From positions 496,001 to 560,000 of the forward strand of contig NZ_VCEK01000002.1 in assembly GCF_005862235.1 (NCBI RefSeq): a DNA stretch of 64,000 nt, given 5' to 3'. The notes below the pieces were generated by a model. It was not told where the DNA came from. It saw only the letters and a program-made list of their open reading frames with translations, and did not search any database. This document shows, one piece after another, positions 16,979 to 25,324 of this stretch (within the stretch, counting starts at the first letter, position 1; each line of letters begins with the position of its first letter). The position numbers and the translations under genes were made by a program. Origin of the DNA: Saccharomonospora piscinae. Its GTDB lineage: Bacteria > Actinomycetota > Actinomycetes > Mycobacteriales > Pseudonocardiaceae.

Positions 16979-17560
16979 TCAGTTGCGCTGGAGGTCGCCC
17001 GGATGCGTGGCCAGAAGCGCCGTGGGCAGCCCCTGCCTGCGCAGCACGTGACCCCACAGGTCGCGGGCGGGCGCAGCGAGGACGTCGCCCGGCAGCGCGG
17101 GCACGATCAACCAGTCACCGCGCTCGATCTCGCCCGCGAGCTGGCCCTCGTCCCAGCCCGCGTACCCGGCGAAGACCCGCAGGCCGCGCACCTTCGCCCC
17201 GAGATCGTCCGGATCGGAGTCCAGGTCCACCAGTGCCACCGGCCCCCGCACCGCGATCACACCGGGGACCGTCGCGGCCGACTCCCCGGCACGGAGGGCC
17301 GCCAGGCACAGTGCCGTCTTCTTCTCCACCGGCCCACCCACGAACACCGACCGCGGCTCGGCCACGTGGTCGCCCCAGTGCGGCAGCACCTCGTCCACCG
17401 CCACCTCACTCGGCCGGTTCAGGACGACACCGAGCGTGCCCTCCGCCCGGTGGTCGATGACGAACACGACCGTGCGCCGGAAGTTGGGGTCGAACATCGT
17501 GGGGGCAGCGACCAGCAGCGTTCCCGGTTCCACCTCGGCGTCCGCGCTCACGCACACCAT
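16979..17560 (-). CDS. YqgE/AlgH family protein (UPF0301)
   Basis: A 193-residue cytoplasmic protein. Seen: the family start PGTLLVAAPTMFDPNFRRTV, GTLGVVLNRPSEVAV, VFVGGPVEKKTALCL and FAGYAGWDEGQLAGEIERGD WL, which are conserved throughout UPF0301. The biochemical function is not settled. ATG 17560 has a GGAGGTGGG ribosome-binding site 3-4 nt closer than usual; longer frames exist upstream but lack signals. It diverges from the TNT-domain gene across 147 bp. Confidence 0.92.
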   Translation of the reverse strand: MVCVSADAEVEPGTLLVAAPTMFDPNFRRTVVFVIDHRAEGTLGVVLNRPSEVAVDEVLPHWGDHVAEPRSVFVGGPVEKKTALCLAALRAGESAATVPGVIAVRGPVALVDLDSDPDDLGAKVRGLRVFAGYAGWDEGQLAGEIERGDWLIVPALPGDVLAAPARDLWGHVLRRQGLPTALLATHPGDLQRN

Positions 17561-17707
17561 GATCCCACCTCCGCCCGGCAGGCCGGGCGGGCCCGATAGT
17601 TTGGAACGGGGGTTGCTCACATCCGAGGCACCCTGCTGCAGCACAACCCCCAGGCACGGTAAAACACGGGTGAAGTCACGGGGGACACACTGACCGAGGG
17701 GGAAGCC

Positions 17708-19627
17708 GTGCGCTACAGAGTCGAGGTGGCCGACCGGCCCGACGCGCTGTACGCCCTGTGGGACGGCCGGATCTTCCGGGCGCGACGTTCGACCACCGAC
17801 TCCACGGTGCAGCTCGTGGTGCTCGAGGGCGACGAGGCACCCGAGGGGTTCGACGGCACCGCCGAGGGCAGGCCCGCGAAGGTGGTGGCCGCCAGGGACG
17901 CCTCCGACACGTTCGCGGTCCACACCTACTGCCTGTACGACGACGAGCCCTACCGCGTCGAACCCCGCTCGATCGACGGCGAGCTGACACTGCGCTGGTC
18001 GGGCACCGACGAGCGGCTCGCGAGGGAACTCGGGCTCACCGACCTCAGCACCACCACCGACGACGCCGACTCGCTCACCGCGCTCTGGCAGGAACGGCAC
18101 GACTTCGCCGACGAGGGCGCCTCCCGCAGCGAACCCGGTACGGGCGACGCGGGCCTGCTGCTGCGGGCCGTCGGCCGCACGCTGCGCGGGTTCCTCCCGC
18201 CGGGGTGGCAGCGCGTCGCCGCCCAGTTCCGCCAGGTCGGTGACTACTCCGAGCTGGAGGTGCGGGCCGTCGCCGACGACGTCATCGTGGCGCTGTCGGC
18301 GCCACCGCAGCTGGGCCAGTTGTTCGCCCAGCTGCGCAGCGCCATGTACGTCCGAGGGGAGGGCACCTGGTTCCAGGGCACCTACACCCTCGACGCGGAC
18401 GCCGAGTACGACTTCGACTACGACGCCGAGAGCGAGCCCGCGTGGCGGTTGGGGCCCGACGGCCGCAGGACCGCGGCGAGCTACGAGGTCGAGCTGACGT
18501 ACTTCCCCCGGGAGCGGGTGCCGCGTTGGCTCGCGGCGAAGGCGGGCCTGCCGCTGGACGTGCGCTTCCGCCACGCGCAGGTGGTCGACGGCCACGTACC
18601 GGGCGAGAAACCCGTGGTCAACCGCCAGCCCGTGCCGCAGGAACAGGTTCGTGACCTGCTCCACTACCTCTACCGGGCACCGGTGGTCCACACCAAGCCG
18701 GGCGCGCTGCCCGACCTGTTCGTTCCCGGCCCGCCCACCGTGCCCGACGCCTTCCACACCGACGGCACCTGGATCTGGCCCGCGGCCGTACCGCACTACC
18801 TGCGCAAATACGGGGTTCCCCCGGAGCGCGACCTGCTCGACCACGTCCAGGCACAGGAGTTCCGCCTGCCGTACGTCGAGCCCGGTGTGCGCGCGACGGC
18901 GGAGGCGGAGATCCTCGGCGCGCCACGACCGCCGCAGCACCCGGAGGACCTCGGCGCGCCCGACCCGGTGACGCGAGTGGAGCGGGGGCAGGTTCCGGAC
19001 CGCCCGCTGCGTGCGTCGGAAGTGCTGCGCACGCTGCGCACCCGGCTGGCCGAGCTGGGAGTGCCCGACGCCGCGTACCGAATCGGGGAGGCCACCGACG
19101 GCGTGTGGTGCCTGCGCCGCACGTCCCACGGCTGGGAGGTCGCCGAACACGCCGGCGGCACGCCGGTCGAACCGCGCTACTTCCGCCGGGTCCACGCGGC
19201 GGCCGAGGCGCTGCTCGGGGCGCTGCTCCTCGTTCCCGGCCGCGCGCTACCCGCCACGGCCGACAGCGTCGAGCACGAGCCCGCCGACCACGCGAGCGAC
19301 TGGCCGGTGTTGCCGCTGCGCGGCGAGCCACCCCTGTCGTTCTACCGGCACAAGCGGCTGCTCACCCTGGCGGAGGGCACCGTCGTCGAACGCTACGGCG
19401 GCGAGGGCGGCAACCTCGTGCATCCCGAGGGCACCCCGTTCCCCGAGACGTCCCTGACATTCGAACGCGAGTTCGATCGGCACGGCTACCGGGTGCAGCG
19501 CGCGCTGCACGTCCTCGGCGGCGTCACGCGCCCCTGGGGTTCGCTGCCGGGCGGCGGGGTGGCCTATCTCCTGCCGCGCTCACTCGCCCACCACGTCGAG
19601 ACGGGCGCGCTGGAGCGGCTGTCCTGA
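17708..19627 (+). CDS. TNT (NAD glycohydrolase-type toxin) domain protein with YezG-like module
   Basis: A 639-residue protein starting at GTG 17708 behind GAGGGGGAA. Residues about 543-637 form a TNT domain as in the Mycobacterium tuberculosis necrotizing toxin: LLTLAEGTVVERYGGEGGNL, HPEGTPFPETSL, then RPWGSLPGGGVAYLLP. TNT enzymes hydrolyse NAD+. Residues about 145-276 (GEGTWFQGTYTLDADAEYDF, then YFPRERVPRWL) resemble the YezG/DUF600 immunity fold, and 350-380 carries TDGTWIWPAAVPHYLRKYGV, a motif I have seen in related actinobacterial proteins. There is no signal peptide, transmembrane helix, or WXG/LXG leader, so export is unexplained. A glutamine I expect after PGGG is alanine here. Activity is therefore uncertain; the TNT assignment itself is firm. 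Confidence 0.8.
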   Translation: MRYRVEVADRPDALYALWDGRIFRARRSTTDSTVQLVVLEGDEAPEGFDGTAEGRPAKVVAARDASDTFAVHTYCLYDDEPYRVEPRSIDGELTLRWSGTDERLARELGLTDLSTTTDDADSLTALWQERHDFADEGASRSEPGTGDAGLLLRAVGRTLRGFLPPGWQRVAAQFRQVGDYSELEVRAVADDVIVALSAPPQLGQLFAQLRSAMYVRGEGTWFQGTYTLDADAEYDFDYDAESEPAWRLGPDGRRTAASYEVELTYFPRERVPRWLAAKAGLPLDVRFRHAQVVDGHVPGEKPVVNRQPVPQEQVRDLLHYLYRAPVVHTKPGALPDLFVPGPPTVPDAFHTDGTWIWPAAVPHYLRKYGVPPERDLLDHVQAQEFRLPYVEPGVRATAEAEILGAPRPPQHPEDLGAPDPVTRVERGQVPDRPLRASEVLRTLRTRLAELGVPDAAYRIGEATDGVWCLRRTSHGWEVAEHAGGTPVEPRYFRRVHAAAEALLGALLLVPGRALPATADSVEHEPADHASDWPVLPLRGEPPLSFYRHKRLLTLAEGTVVERYGGEGGNLVHPEGTPFPETSLTFEREFDRHGYRVQRALHVLGGVTRPWGSLPGGGVAYLLPRSLAHHVETGALERLS

Positions 19628-19640
19628 GGTTCGCCCACGC

Positions 19641-20261
19641 TCACGACCGGTCGATCGGCCGCAGGACGCTGTCGACGGCGAGGTACAGCGTGTCGGTCTC
19701 GTGCCGCAGGATCGCGTCGTCGGCGGGCAGCGCCCGCTCCAGACCGAGCCCGTCGACGACGGTCATCAGGAACCGTGCCCGTCGGGCGTTGTCGCCCTCG
19801 TGCAGCGCGCCCTCCTTCGCGAGGGTCGTCAGCCAGTATTCGATCCGGCGCAGCACCTCATGCTCCATGCTCAGGTACGCGGCGCGGAGGTCCTCGGTCG
19901 GCTCGGGAAGGATGAACCGCTCGTAGGCCGTGCGCATGCTCTGCCGGGCCTGCTCGCCCACGCCGGCCATGGAGAGCACCTGCCGTAGGCAGTCGACGAG
20001 CCGGTCCCGGGCAGGCACCGAGGTGTCGTGGATTCGGTCGGTCGGGATCACGCGGTCGTAGATCAGGCCGAGCACCGCGTCCAGCAGTGCGCGCTGGGTG
20101 GGGAAGTGGTGGCGCAGCGAGCCCGTGCTCACCCCGGCCCGAGCCGCGACCGCCCGCACGCTCAGCCTGCGGCCGGGGTTCTCGGCGAACATCGTGGTGG
20201 CGGCCACGAGCACCTTGTCCCGGCTGCCGAGCTCGCCGCTCTCGTCCCGCGCTGTCGCCAT
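19641..20261 (-). CDS. TetR family transcriptional regulator
   Basis: A 206-residue repressor. Seen: the N-terminal helix-turn-helix LSVRAVAARAGVSTGSLRHH followed by FPTQRALLDAVL, and an all-helical ligand-binding C-terminal domain (TetR_C_6-like) with VVDGLGLERALPADD. A GAGGAGG ribosome-binding site precedes the ATG. It diverges from a small membrane-protein gene, and a CTAG-AC/GT-CTAG dyad lies between them, so self-repression and control of that gene are likely. The 3' end converges with the TNT gene, 13 bp apart. Confidence 0.9.
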   Translation of the reverse strand: MATARDESGELGSRDKVLVAATTMFAENPGRRLSVRAVAARAGVSTGSLRHHFPTQRALLDAVLGLIYDRVIPTDRIHDTSVPARDRLVDCLRQVLSMAGVGEQARQSMRTAYERFILPEPTEDLRAAYLSMEHEVLRRIEYWLTTLAKEGALHEGDNARRARFLMTVVDGLGLERALPADDAILRHETDTLYLAVDSVLRPIDRS

Positions 20262-20284
20262 GCTCCGCCTCCTCTCACAGCAGA

Positions 20285-20301
20285 CTAGTACACCGTGCTA
20301 G
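20285..20301. promoter_or_regulatory. TetR-type operator dyad
   Basis: CTAGTACACCGTGCTAG pairs CTAG-N-AC with GT-N-CTAG around a 3-bp centre. It lies 24 bp from the TetR start codon in a 101-bp divergent region and overlaps possible -10 sequences on both strands (TACTAG, TAGCGT). Confidence 0.5.
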
Positions 20302-20362
20302 CGTCGCGACAGAGCGACCAGCACAGTGTGTTGGTCGAGCCGTCGAAGTCGGGGGAGACACC

Positions 20363-21019
20363 ATGTTGAACGACTGGAAGCGACATCGGGCCGCCCGCCG
20401 GGTGAAGCCCGGTGACGGGCGCCCGCTCAAGCGTTACCGCTGGTGGCAGATGCTCCTCGGGCGGTCCCTGCTGCACCTGCGGCTGACCGGCGCCGACGCA
20501 CGTCCGGTGGACTACGCCGTGGACGTGCGGACCATGGGGGACAAGCAGGACGGGGAGGTACGCGCCCGGCTGTACCGCGACGGCGCCCTGCACGCGCAGG
20601 CGAAGGTCCCCGCCGCCTTCTCGGTCGAGGGCGGCACCATCGAGGTCGCGACGAGCAGTTTCGGCGTCAAGCGCTGCCACTACGTCGACCACGACGGCAC
20701 GGAGCGCCTGCTGACCCCCGACCCCGCCTCGGGCGAGGGACGGCGCGCCAGGTTCGCGGCCGAGCACCCGTCTCAGAGCCGGGTCGTCGGCATCGTCGCG
20801 GTCGTACTGCTGGTTGTGGGCCTGGGACTGAACCTCGTGCAACTCCTGGAGCCGCTCTCGCGGATCCCGCCGGTGGCGGAACACATCGGCGTCTTCGAGT
20901 CGCCGATCCACCTGCCGCTCTGGCTCAACATCACACTCGGAGCCGGGGCCGCACTGGCCAGCACCGAACGCGCCCTGCGGCTGCGCTACCACTGGCTGCT
21001 CGACGGGGGCGCGAGCTGA
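20363..21019 (+). CDS. Membrane protein of unknown function
   Basis: A 218-residue protein with a basic N-terminus (KRYRWWQMLLGRSLLHLRL), a soluble beta-rich middle (VDYAVDVRTMGDKQDGEVRA to HDGTERLLTPDP) and two C-terminal transmembrane helices (about 140-160 and 185-205). I do not recognise a family. A GGGGGAGA ribosome-binding site supports the ATG. It is divergent from, and probably regulated by, the adjacent TetR gene. A role as a small-molecule or stress-responsive membrane protein is possible but not shown. Confidence 0.75.
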   Translation: MLNDWKRHRAARRVKPGDGRPLKRYRWWQMLLGRSLLHLRLTGADARPVDYAVDVRTMGDKQDGEVRARLYRDGALHAQAKVPAAFSVEGGTIEVATSSFGVKRCHYVDHDGTERLLTPDPASGEGRRARFAAEHPSQSRVVGIVAVVLLVVGLGLNLVQLLEPLSRIPPVAEHIGVFESPIHLPLWLNITLGAGAALASTERALRLRYHWLLDGGAS

Positions 21020-21026
21020 GGCGCCC

Positions 21027-22523
21027 CTACTCGGCCGGTCCGATCCCCTGCTCGGCCGCCCAGCGGCGCAGCTCGGCGACCGCCTCGTCGTGGTCGAGCG
21101 GGCCCCGGTCCAGGCGGATCTCCTTCAGGTGCTTCCACGCCCGCCCGACGATCGGACCCGGTTCGACGCCGAGCAGCCGCATGATCTCGTTGCCGTCGAG
21201 GTCGGGCCGGACCTTGGCCAGATCCTCCTCCTCGGCGATGCGGGCGATCCGCGCTTCGAGGTCGTCGTAGGAGCGTTGCAGGGCCGCCGCCTTGCGCCGG
21301 TTGCGCGTGGTGCAGTCGGCACGGACGAGCTTGTGGAGCCTCGGCAGCAGCGGGCCGGCGTCGGTGACATAGCGCCGCACCGCCGAGTCGGTCCACTCAC
21401 CCTTGCCGTAGCCGTGGAAGCGCAGGTGGAGGAACACGAGCTGGGACACGTCGTTGACGACGTCCTTGGAGTAGCGCAGAGCGCGCAAACGTTTGCGCAC
21501 CAACTTGGCCCCCACGACCTCGTGGTGGTGGAAGCTGACCCCGCCACCCGGCTCGAACCGCCGGGTAGCCGGTTTGCCGATGTCGTGCAGCAGCGCGGCC
21601 AGGCGCAGCACCAGGTCGGGCTCCAGCGTGGGGTCGTGCCGCGTCTCCAGCTCGACCGCCTGGTCGAGCACGGTCAGGGAATGCTGGTAGACGTCCTTGT
21701 GCTGGTGATGCTCGTCGATCGCCAGCCGCATTCCCGGCACTTCGGGGACCACGTGCTCGGCGAGGCCCGTGTCCACCATCAGTTCCACGCCCCGGCGTGG
21801 CTGCGCGCCGACGACGAGTTTGGACAGCTCGGCCTGCACGCGCTCGGCCGTGATCCGGGTGATCTCGCCTGCCATGTCGGTCATGGCCCGCACCACCCTC
21901 GGCGCGGGGTCGAACCCGAGCTGGGCCGAGAAGCGCGCGGCCCGCAGCATCCGCAACGGATCGTCGGCGAAGGACTCCTCCGGCGTCGCGGGTGTGTCGA
22001 GCGAGCGCCGGGCCAGCGCGTCGAGTCCGCCGTGCGGATCGACGAACGTCTTGGTCACCACGTCGACGGCCATGGCGTTCACCGTGAAGTCGCGGCGCAC
22101 GAGATCGCCGTCGATCGAGTCACCGAACGCGACGTCCGGATGACGCCCCACCCGGTCGTAGCTGTCGGCCCGGAACGTGGTGATCTCCAGCGTCGTCCCG
22201 CCCTTCGCGGCCCCAACGGTGCCGAACTCGATCCCCGTCTCCCACACGGCCTCGGCCCAGCCCGAGACCAGGCGCAGGATCTGCTCTGGACGTGCGTCGG
22301 TGGTGAAGTCGAGATCCTGCGACAACCTGCCGAGCAGCGCGTCCCGCACGCTGCCGCCCACGAGGTAGAGCCGGTGGCCCGCAGCGGAGAACCGCCGCGC
22401 GAGTTCGTCCGCGAGCGGCGACACACGCAGCAGTTCGGCGACGGCGTTGCGCTTCGCCTCCGTCGCCCTGCGCTCGGCGGATGCCTCGCTGCCTCGCTCG
22501 TTCACCGGGGTCTGACTGCCCAA
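21027..22523 (-). CDS. cca: CCA tRNA nucleotidyltransferase
   Basis: A 498-residue template-independent polymerase that adds CCA to tRNA 3' ends. Seen: class II head motif YLVGGSVRDALLGRLSQDLDF with catalytic DLDF, the VRRDFTVNAMAVD motif, the base-selecting FADDPLRMLRAARFSAQLGF, and an HD domain LLHDIGKPATRRF, then VSFHHHE. A TTG start at 22523 with AAGGGG six nt upstream is used; a GTG eight codons inside is an alternative. Neither tRNA gene in this window encodes CCA, so the enzyme is required for them. Divergent from the Nudix gene. Confidence 0.95.
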   Translation of the reverse strand: MGSQTPVNERGSEASAERRATEAKRNAVAELLRVSPLADELARRFSAAGHRLYLVGGSVRDALLGRLSQDLDFTTDARPEQILRLVSGWAEAVWETGIEFGTVGAAKGGTTLEITTFRADSYDRVGRHPDVAFGDSIDGDLVRRDFTVNAMAVDVVTKTFVDPHGGLDALARRSLDTPATPEESFADDPLRMLRAARFSAQLGFDPAPRVVRAMTDMAGEITRITAERVQAELSKLVVGAQPRRGVELMVDTGLAEHVVPEVPGMRLAIDEHHQHKDVYQHSLTVLDQAVELETRHDPTLEPDLVLRLAALLHDIGKPATRRFEPGGGVSFHHHEVVGAKLVRKRLRALRYSKDVVNDVSQLVFLHLRFHGYGKGEWTDSAVRRYVTDAGPLLPRLHKLVRADCTTRNRRKAAALQRSYDDLEARIARIAEEEDLAKVRPDLDGNEIMRLLGVEPGPIVGRAWKHLKEIRLDRGPLDHDEAVAELRRWAAEQGIGPAE

Positions 22524-22594
22524 GGGTTCCCCTTACTACACGGCCGGATCGGCTCGGACACGACAAGCCAGGGTAGGCGACGCGCCGTTTGCTC

Positions 22595-22606
22595 TAGCAT
22601 CGCAGC
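22595..22606 (+). promoter_or_regulatory. Leaderless promoter of the Nudix gene
   Basis: A TAGCAT -10 box (22595-22600) followed by 6 nt and then ATG at 22607; there is no ribosome-binding site. It would drive the Nudix-DUF6049 pair. Confidence 0.5.
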
Positions 22607-23131
22607 ATGCCTGGATCGGCCGGTCGCTCCGGCGGCCCGAAACCGGGGCGCCGGTCCCGGCGTCGTCGCCGCACGCGGCTGACCACGGTGAACGAGACGT
22701 CCGCCGGTGGCCTGGTCGTGGACCCGCAGCGCCGCCACGCGGTGCTGATCGGCAGGCTCGACCGGCACGGCAGACTGTTGTGGTCCCTGCCGAAGGGACA
22801 CATCGAGGACGGCGAGACCACGGAGCAGACCGCGGTGCGTGAGGTGAAGGAGGAGACCGGCATTTCCGCGCACGTGCTGCGAGAGCTCGGCACGATCGAC
22901 TACTGGTTCGTGGCCGAACGACGTCGCGTCCACAAGACGGTCCACCATTTCCTCCTCGAGGCCGACGGCGGCGAGCTGTCGGACGAGGACGTCGAGGTGA
23001 CCGAGGTGGCCTGGGTCCCGCTGCGCGAACTCGACGGCAGACTCGCCTACGCGGACGAGCGCAAGCTGGTGCGCAAGGCGAGGGAGATGTTCGGGAAGAA
23101 CCTCACGGGCGACGGGGAGAGCACGCCGTGA
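22607..23131 (+). CDS. Nudix hydrolase
   Basis: A 174-residue hydrolase of nucleoside diphosphate-linked compounds. The Nudix box [20 protein letters not shown] is intact (residues 64-86, with RExxEExG metal ligands). The first 25 residues are very basic ([12 protein letters not shown]), which may bind nucleic acid. In mycobacteria the gene at this place (Rv3908/mutT4 region) is also a Nudix protein beside the murJ locus. The stop overlaps the start of the DUF6049 gene by 4 bp (GTGA). Confidence 0.93.
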   Translation: MPGSAGRSGGPKPGRRSRRRRRTRLTTVNETSAGGLVVDPQRRHAVLIGRLDRHGRLLWSLPKGHIEDGETTEQTAVREVKEETGISAHVLRELGTIDYWFVAERRRVHKTVHHFLLEADGGELSDEDVEVTEVAWVPLRELDGRLAYADERKLVRKAREMFGKNLTGDGESTP

Positions 23132-25263
23132 CGAAGCGAAGCGCGTTCGTGCTGGCGCTGCTGTTCCTCGCCGTGCAGTCGTTGTTCGCCGCGCCCGGTG
23201 CGCCCCGGGCGCAGGCCCAGACCGCGGGGACGGACCCCGTGCTCCGCGTGCGGGTCGAGAGCATGTCGCCGCGCCTGGCCGGTCCCGACGACACCGAGCT
23301 GACCGTCGACGCGGTGGTGACCAATGTCGGCGACCGACCGGTGTCCGACATCGTGGCGCGGGCGCAGGTGGGACAGCCGCAGAGCACGCCGGCCCAGCTG
23401 GCGCAGACGCTGGCCGAACCACCACCGTCGGAATCGGGTGCCTCGCCCTGGGTGGGCGTGCCGGAACGACTCGGCCAGGGCGAATCGGCCCGCCTCACGA
23501 TCACGGCACCGCTGGCGCAACTGGGGCTCACCGAGCCAGGCGTCTATCCGCTACTGATCAATGTCAACGGCACCCCCGCCAGCGGCAGCGCCGCGCGGCT
23601 CGGTGCCGTGAACCTCCTGCTGCCCGTGCTCGGCGACGCGCAGGGCCAGAGCAACGGCGGCCCCGCCGGGGTGTCGGTGCTCTGGCCGATCGCCCCTCGC
23701 GAACCCAAGGTGGTCGGCACACCGCACGGCGGCAGGACCGTGCTCTCCGACGACGCACTCGCGACGTCGCTGGCACCCGGCGGTCGGCTGCACGCACTGG
23801 TGGCCGCGGCCGAGAGCAGGCGCGGCGACACGGAGTTGTTCGGTTCGCTGTGCTTCGCGGTGGACCCGGACCTGCTCGACACCGTGGACGCGATGAGCAG
23901 GGGATACGCCGTTCGCACCGACTCCGGCACGGTCACGGGGCGCGGGACGGAGAGCGCGCGGCGCTGGCTCGACGACCTGCGTGCGCTGGTGGCGAACCAC
24001 TGCGTCGTGGCGCTGCCGTACGCCGACGCCGACCTCGGGGCCCTCGCTGAGGTCGACTCGGACATCGATCTGGTGCGGGAGGCGGTGGCGAGCAGCGCCA
24101 CCATCCTCAACGTGCTGAACCTCGAACCGCGGCGCGGCACGCTGTGGGCGCGGGGGGAGCTGAGCGACGCGGCGCTGGAGGCCGCGGCCGGGGCAGGCGC
24201 CACCACCGTGATCACCAGCCCGGACAACGCGGGTACCGGCGACCAGTCCGACACCCCGGCGCAGGACCAGCGACTGGTGCCGTACGACCCCCTCGTGGCC
24301 GACGGGTTCGCCCTCGCCTCGGCCCGGTACCCGGGTGGCGGGTCCGCACAGCCCGCCGTGGGGGCACAGAACGCCGTGGGCGCCGTGGCGTTGCGGGGCG
24401 GGCTCGGCGCCGGGGCCGCGGCGGAGCCGGGGCAGAGCGTCCTGCTGGCCCCTCCGCACGACTGGACCCTCACGCAGGACGAGCTGAGCGCCATGCTCGA
24501 CTCGCTGGGCCGGCTGCACGGTGCGGGCCTCACCCGGCCCGTGACGCTGGAGGACGCACTGAACACCGGGGCGGGGGCCCAGGGAGGCGCCGAGGCGCCC
24601 GCTCCCGGCGGGAACCGGGCGACGAGTGCGCTGCCAGACGACGTGATCGACACGCTGTCGGAGGTCGAGTCCACCGCGGCCGACCTGCGCAACGCGATGT
24701 CGGTCGACCCCACCCGCCAGGTGGAGCCCGTCAGCCTCATCCAGCCGTTGCACAACGCCGTGATCCGCGCCACCTCGACCGCGTGGCGCGGCGCGGGTGA
24801 CTACCGCGACGCCGCCGCCGCGGCGGCCGGGCAGGTCCGCCAGCTCAGCGGCAAGGTCTCCGTCAGCACCCCGTCCCAGCCCGTGTCGCTGGCGTCGGAG
24901 TCCAGCCCACTTCCCGTGACGCTCAGCAACGACCTTCCGGTCTCGGTGACCGTACGGATCACGCTCGACAACAGTCCCGGCCTGCGCCCCGCCCAGATCG
25001 ACGACACCCCGCTCGCCGCCCACAGCCGGGTCAGCAGGCTGCTGCCTGCCGAGACCCTGCGGTCCGGACGCTTCATGGTGAACGTGTCGCTGGCCACTCC
25101 GGGTGGAACCACGCTCGGTCACACCTCGCGCATGGAACTCACGTCCAGCGAGTTCGGCGAGGTCATGGTGGTGTTGACCGCCACGGCCGGTGTCGCCCTG
25201 GTGCTCCTCGCGGGACGGCGGATATACCGTCGCGTGAGGACCCGGGGGGAGGAACGCGGCTGA
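23128..25263 (+). CDS. DUF6049 family secreted/membrane protein
   Basis: A 711-residue protein with an N-terminal signal peptide ([20 protein letters not shown], then QAQ), a large extracellular part and one C-terminal transmembrane helix ([20 protein letters not shown]) with a basic cytoplasmic end. This matches Rv3909-type proteins found just upstream of murJ in actinobacteria. The extracellular part opens with a beta-sandwich-like stretch (about 40-160) followed by a region that looks for a polysaccharide-deacetylase-like fold ([20 protein letters not shown]). The function is unknown; synteny suggests envelope or peptidoglycan export. GTG start overlaps the Nudix stop. Confidence 0.88.
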   Translation: MTKRSAFVLALLFLAVQSLFAAPGAPRAQAQTAGTDPVLRVRVESMSPRLAGPDDTELTVDAVVTNVGDRPVSDIVARAQVGQPQSTPAQLAQTLAEPPPSESGASPWVGVPERLGQGESARLTITAPLAQLGLTEPGVYPLLINVNGTPASGSAARLGAVNLLLPVLGDAQGQSNGGPAGVSVLWPIAPREPKVVGTPHGGRTVLSDDALATSLAPGGRLHALVAAAESRRGDTELFGSLCFAVDPDLLDTVDAMSRGYAVRTDSGTVTGRGTESARRWLDDLRALVANHCVVALPYADADLGALAEVDSDIDLVREAVASSATILNVLNLEPRRGTLWARGELSDAALEAAAGAGATTVITSPDNAGTGDQSDTPAQDQRLVPYDPLVADGFALASARYPGGGSAQPAVGAQNAVGAVALRGGLGAGAAAEPGQSVLLAPPHDWTLTQDELSAMLDSLGRLHGAGLTRPVTLEDALNTGAGAQGGAEAPAPGGNRATSALPDDVIDTLSEVESTAADLRNAMSVDPTRQVEPVSLIQPLHNAVIRATSTAWRGAGDYRDAAAAAAGQVRQLSGKVSVSTPSQPVSLASESSPLPVTLSNDLPVSVTVRITLDNSPGLRPAQIDDTPLAAHSRVSRLLPAETLRSGRFMVNVSLATPGGTTLGHTSRMELTSSEFGEVMVVLTATAGVALVLLAGRRIYRRVRTRGEERG

Positions 25264-25324
25264 GCCTGTGCCGCGATTCCGATTACCCTGAATCGACCAA
25301 GCGCAGCTTCGACGGATAGGGCAC

